The translations under genes and the position numbers were made by a program. 64,000 bases of DNA from Brevundimonas sp. NIBR10. Its GTDB lineage: Bacteria; Pseudomonadota; Alphaproteobacteria; Caulobacterales; Caulobacteraceae. Location: contig NZ_CP115464.1 in NCBI RefSeq assembly GCF_027912515.1, positions 186,001-250,000 on the forward strand, written 5' to 3'. Numbering within the stretch: the first letter of the stretch is position 1; the number at the start of each line of letters is the position of its first letter. The notes below the pieces were generated by a model. It did no database searches and was not told the DNA's origin. It saw only the letters and a program-made list of their open reading frames with translations. This document shows positions 61,726 to 64,000 of the stretch, one piece after another.

Positions 61726-63516
61726 TCAACGCCGCGCGCGACGCTCCGTTCCGACCACATCGCCGGGATCGGTCGGGGTGACGGCTTCGGGCGTGGCGAA
61801 GGTCATCCGGGCGATGGTGCCGCCGTTCGGCGCACGCAGGGTTTCCGCCTCGCCCCTCAGCTGTTTGGCGAAGGCCCCCATCAGGGTGCGCCCGACGCCG
61901 CCCTTTACGGCCTCCTCGTCCGGGCCGGGCCCATCGTCCTGGACCTCGAGCACGCTGGTCGCGCCGTCGACCTTGAACCGCACCTGCAGATCGCCGCCCC
62001 GCCCCGCAAAGGCGTGCTTCTGGGCATTGGTCACCGCCTCGACCAGCCACAGGGCCAGGGGTGCCAGCTTGTCGGGATCGACGACCAGGCTGTCGGCCTC
62101 GATCGAACTCGACACCACCGGACCCCGCCCGGCGTCCGAGGCGACCAGCTGTCCGACCAGTTCGGTCAGGAACTCGCGCGCGTCGGCGTGGCGGATGTTG
62201 TCCGACTGGTAAAGCGTCCGATAGATCAGGGCGAGGGCCGAAATCCGCTGGCGCGTATCGCCCAGCGCCGCCTTGGCCGGCCCGTCCGTCAGGGCCCTCT
62301 GCTGCATCGACAGCAGGGACGAGATGATCTGTAGATTGTTCTTCACCCGGTGATGGATCTCGCGCATCAGCGCGTCCTTCTCGCCCAGGCTCTCGTTCAG
62401 CATGGCGTCGCGGCTGGTGATGTTCTCGGCCAGCTCGTCCAGGGTCTGGGCCAGCAGGCGAATCTCGGAGGGGGCGTGGGCCGCCTGCACCGGGCGCACG
62501 GAAAACCGCCCCCGCGCATAGATGGCCGCGATCCGCTCCAGATAGTCCAGCCACCGCACCACGATCCGCTCGGACACCAGCATGACCGCGGCAAACGCCG
62601 TCAGCCAGGCTCCCAGCGGCAGCAGCAGCGACCCGATCGGATTCAGCCGCGCCCAGGACAGCAGTCCCGGTGCCGGTGCGGACAGCAGCACATAGACATC
62701 GCGCCCCGCCAGGGCCGCGCCCGCATAGACCCGGTGCTGACCCCGCACGTCATCTGCCTCGAACAGTCCCGACCCACTGGTGCGTGCCCGCTCGACCCAA
62801 CCGGTCAGCGGCGTGTCACCCTTCAGCGCGAACGCCTCCGGGTAAGTCGCGATCAGCAGATTGCCGTCGGCGTCGGTCAGCGCCGCCTGCGCACCCTTGG
62901 GCAGGGCCGGATCGGTGATGTCGGGCTGGAGACTTTGCAGCGGCAGCAGCGCCGTCATGACCCCGTCGAACCGCCCCATTGGCCGCTCGATCCGAACGGC
63001 CGCGACGAGCGCGGGCTCCTCACCATTGGCGCGGATGGATCGAACGGCGACCGTGTCCTCGCCCGCCCGGACGCGCTGGAACCAGACCCGGGCGCGTACA
63101 GTCTCGGCTGTGGTCGTGGGGGAAAAGGACCGGGAACCACAGATCGGCTCACCCGTCGCCGAGACCCGGTAAAGGGCTTCATAACCGTCCAGCCGATCGA
63201 CCAGGGCGGTCAGTCGAGGACTGCAGTCGGCACCAAGCGACTCCGGGCTGAGCGCCTCGAGCAGCACGAATGCGCTGTCGAGCCGGGCTTTCGTCGTCGC
63301 GGCCGTTCGCCCTGCGGCAAGCTGCAGGTCGGCGCGGCGATCGGCATCCTGCCGGCGGAAGTCAGCCTGGGTCTGGACGGCACCCAGCAGGACGATCGGC
63401 AACAACGCCAGGGCCATGGCAAAGCCCAGCCGGAACCGAATGCCCTGAAAGCGTGTCGATTGGGGCCTGAGACCACGACCCAGGCCGCGCCCCCAGGACC
63501 GGGTCAGCCTGCCCAC
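61726..63516 (-). CDS. membrane sensor histidine kinase of the HisKA_2/PhyK type
   Basis: A 596-aa kinase. Helices near 32-50 and 298-322 flank a large periplasmic region (about 50-295) resembling a CHASE or dCache-type sensor. A HAMP-like stretch (about 330-375) is followed by the HisKA_2 H-box [18 protein letters not shown]. The HATPase domain covers about 470-570 (NAQKHAF, DDGPG). Its place directly after an EcfG sigma gene marks it as a PhyK-like stress kinase that would phosphorylate PhyR. GTG start. Its 3' end holds the entericidin promoter. Confidence 0.9.
   Translation of the reverse strand: MGRLTRSWGRGLGRGLRPQSTRFQGIRFRLGFAMALALLPIVLLGAVQTQADFRRQDADRRADLQLAAGRTAATTKARLDSAFVLLEALSPESLGADCSPRLTALVDRLDGYEALYRVSATGEPICGSRSFSPTTTAETVRARVWFQRVRAGEDTVAVRSIRANGEEPALVAAVRIERPMGRFDGVMTALLPLQSLQPDITDPALPKGAQAALTDADGNLLIATYPEAFALKGDTPLTGWVERARTSGSGLFEADDVRGQHRVYAGAALAGRDVYVLLSAPAPGLLSWARLNPIGSLLLPLGAWLTAFAAVMLVSERIVVRWLDYLERIAAIYARGRFSVRPVQAAHAPSEIRLLAQTLDELAENITSRDAMLNESLGEKDALMREIHHRVKNNLQIISSLLSMQQRALTDGPAKAALGDTRQRISALALIYRTLYQSDNIRHADAREFLTELVGQLVASDAGRGPVVSSSIEADSLVVDPDKLAPLALWLVEAVTNAQKHAFAGRGGDLQVRFKVDGATSVLEVQDDGPGPDEEAVKGGVGRTLMGAFAKQLRGEAETLRAPNGGTIARMTFATPEAVTPTDPGDVVGTERRARR
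61728..61752 (-). promoter_or_regulatory. EcfG (general stress) promoter of the entericidin gene
   Basis: On the minus strand GGAAC (61748-61752), a 16-base spacer and CGTT (61728-61731) match the EcfG consensus exactly. It is inside the end of the kinase gene and 55 bases upstream of the entericidin start codon. Confidence 0.65.
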
Positions 63517-63518
63517 GC

Positions 63519-64000
63519 TCAGCCTTGCCTGACGGCGCTCAGACGATCCGCATCGGCCAGGATGGAACGCATGGCGTCACCCGCCGCACGGCCGTCCCGG
63601 GCGTATCCGCCGCGCTCCAGCGTGGCCAGCAAGGCCTTCCGGGCCCGGCTGACGCGGCTTTTCACCGTTCCCACCGCGCACTGACAGATCTCGGCCGCCT
63701 CTTCGTAGGCAAAGCCGCCGGCACCGACCAGGATCAGGGCTTCGCGCTGTTCCTCGGGCAGGGTGTTCAGGGCCATGCGCAGCTCGTCCAGAGCGACCGG
63801 GGCCTCGGGATCGTCCACGGCCACCAGGGTGCGTTCGGCCGCTTCCTGGTCCAGCTGGGACTGACGCCAGGACCGGCGCTTCTCAGAGTAGAACTGGTTG
63901 CGCAGGATCATGAAGGTCCAGGCCTTCATGTTCGTGCCCATCTGATAGCTGGCCCGTGCGTCCCAGGCCTTCATCATGGCATCCTGGGCCAGATCGTCGG
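63519..64000 (-). CDS. ecfG: EcfG-type RNA polymerase sigma factor (5' end beyond the window)
   Basis: A partial ECF sigma factor; the visible part is the last 160 or so residues. Region 2 includes [12 protein letters not shown] and [15 protein letters not shown], and region 4 is [27 protein letters not shown] with [14 protein letters not shown]. The sequence matches SigT/EcfG, which runs the alphaproteobacterial general stress response and is controlled by NepR/PhyR. NepR and PhyR should lie just beyond the right edge. It ends 2 bases before the PhyK-like gene, so they are one operon. Confidence 0.9.
   Translation of the reverse strand, partial: DDLAQDAMMKAWDARASYQMGTNMKAWTFMILRNQFYSEKRRSWRQSQLDQEAAERTLVAVDDPEAPVALDELRMALNTLPEEQREALILVGAGGFAYEEAAEICQCAVGTVKSRVSRARKALLATLERGGYARDGRAAGDAMRSILADADRLSAVRQG

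Overview
The window is high-GC alphaproteobacterial chromosome, most probably Caulobacteraceae and closest in feel to Brevundimonas. Supporting signs are the gene content (a PhyK-like kinase next to an EcfG sigma factor, an ODC plus deoxyhypusine-synthase-like polyamine pair with a speF-type leader, a dnaX/ybaB/recR locus, an N-terminally extended UvrB), the strong GC3 codon bias that produces long antisense open frames, and the palindromic intergenic repeats. No rRNA, tRNA or CRISPR array was seen. The genus is inferred from gene style, not from a marker sequence.

Layout. 0-9.6 kb: ilvA, secreted and membrane proteins, a split Ada-like alkylation-repair pair (an Ada-AlkA protein whose glycosylase core is missing, plus Ogt), a PadR/HAAS pair, an XRE/membrane pair and a LuxR solo. 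9.7-14.7 kb: an M14 metallopeptidase, a soluble globin-type chemoreceptor with CheW, then a decayed second copy of the peptidase 3' end. 14.8-17.1 kb: a lower-GC signalling patch (possible degenerate GGDEF/EAL-like protein, a receiver with Glu at the phospho-Asp site, a winged-helix regulator). 17.3-23.3 kb: a second Ogt with a PEP-mutase-like protein, repeat and extensin-like envelope proteins, a small membrane protein with an EcfG-type promoter, and uvrB with a strikingly AT-rich internal stretch.

23.3-26.9 kb is the accessory region: a translationally coupled ABC-type ATPase and TOPRIM-like protein of lower GC (a candidate two-gene anti-phage system), a DpnI-like restriction gene broken in the middle, and several palindromic repeats. 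A member of the same repeat family sits in frame inside the neighbouring Lhr-type helicase. 27-46 kb is mostly housekeeping: PdeM/Lhr, TraB/GumN, RmuC, RecR/YbaB, DnaX, a HigBA-type toxin-antitoxin pair with a compact leaderless-looking promoter, an OPT transporter, a PAP2 phosphatase and MutM.

46-64 kb: polyamine (probably homospermidine) synthesis; a phosphonate/phosphate uptake set (phnC, phnD, a phnD-phnE fusion, pstS) with Pho-box-like repeats; a hybrid histidine kinase broken by two frameshifts; a GT4 glycosyltransferase; PutA; and finally the general-stress module (entericidin-like lipoprotein, PhyK-like kinase, EcfG sigma factor cut by the window end). Two perfect EcfG promoter matches (GGAAC-N16-CGTT), in front of the entericidin gene and the 65-aa membrane protein, link distant genes to that module.
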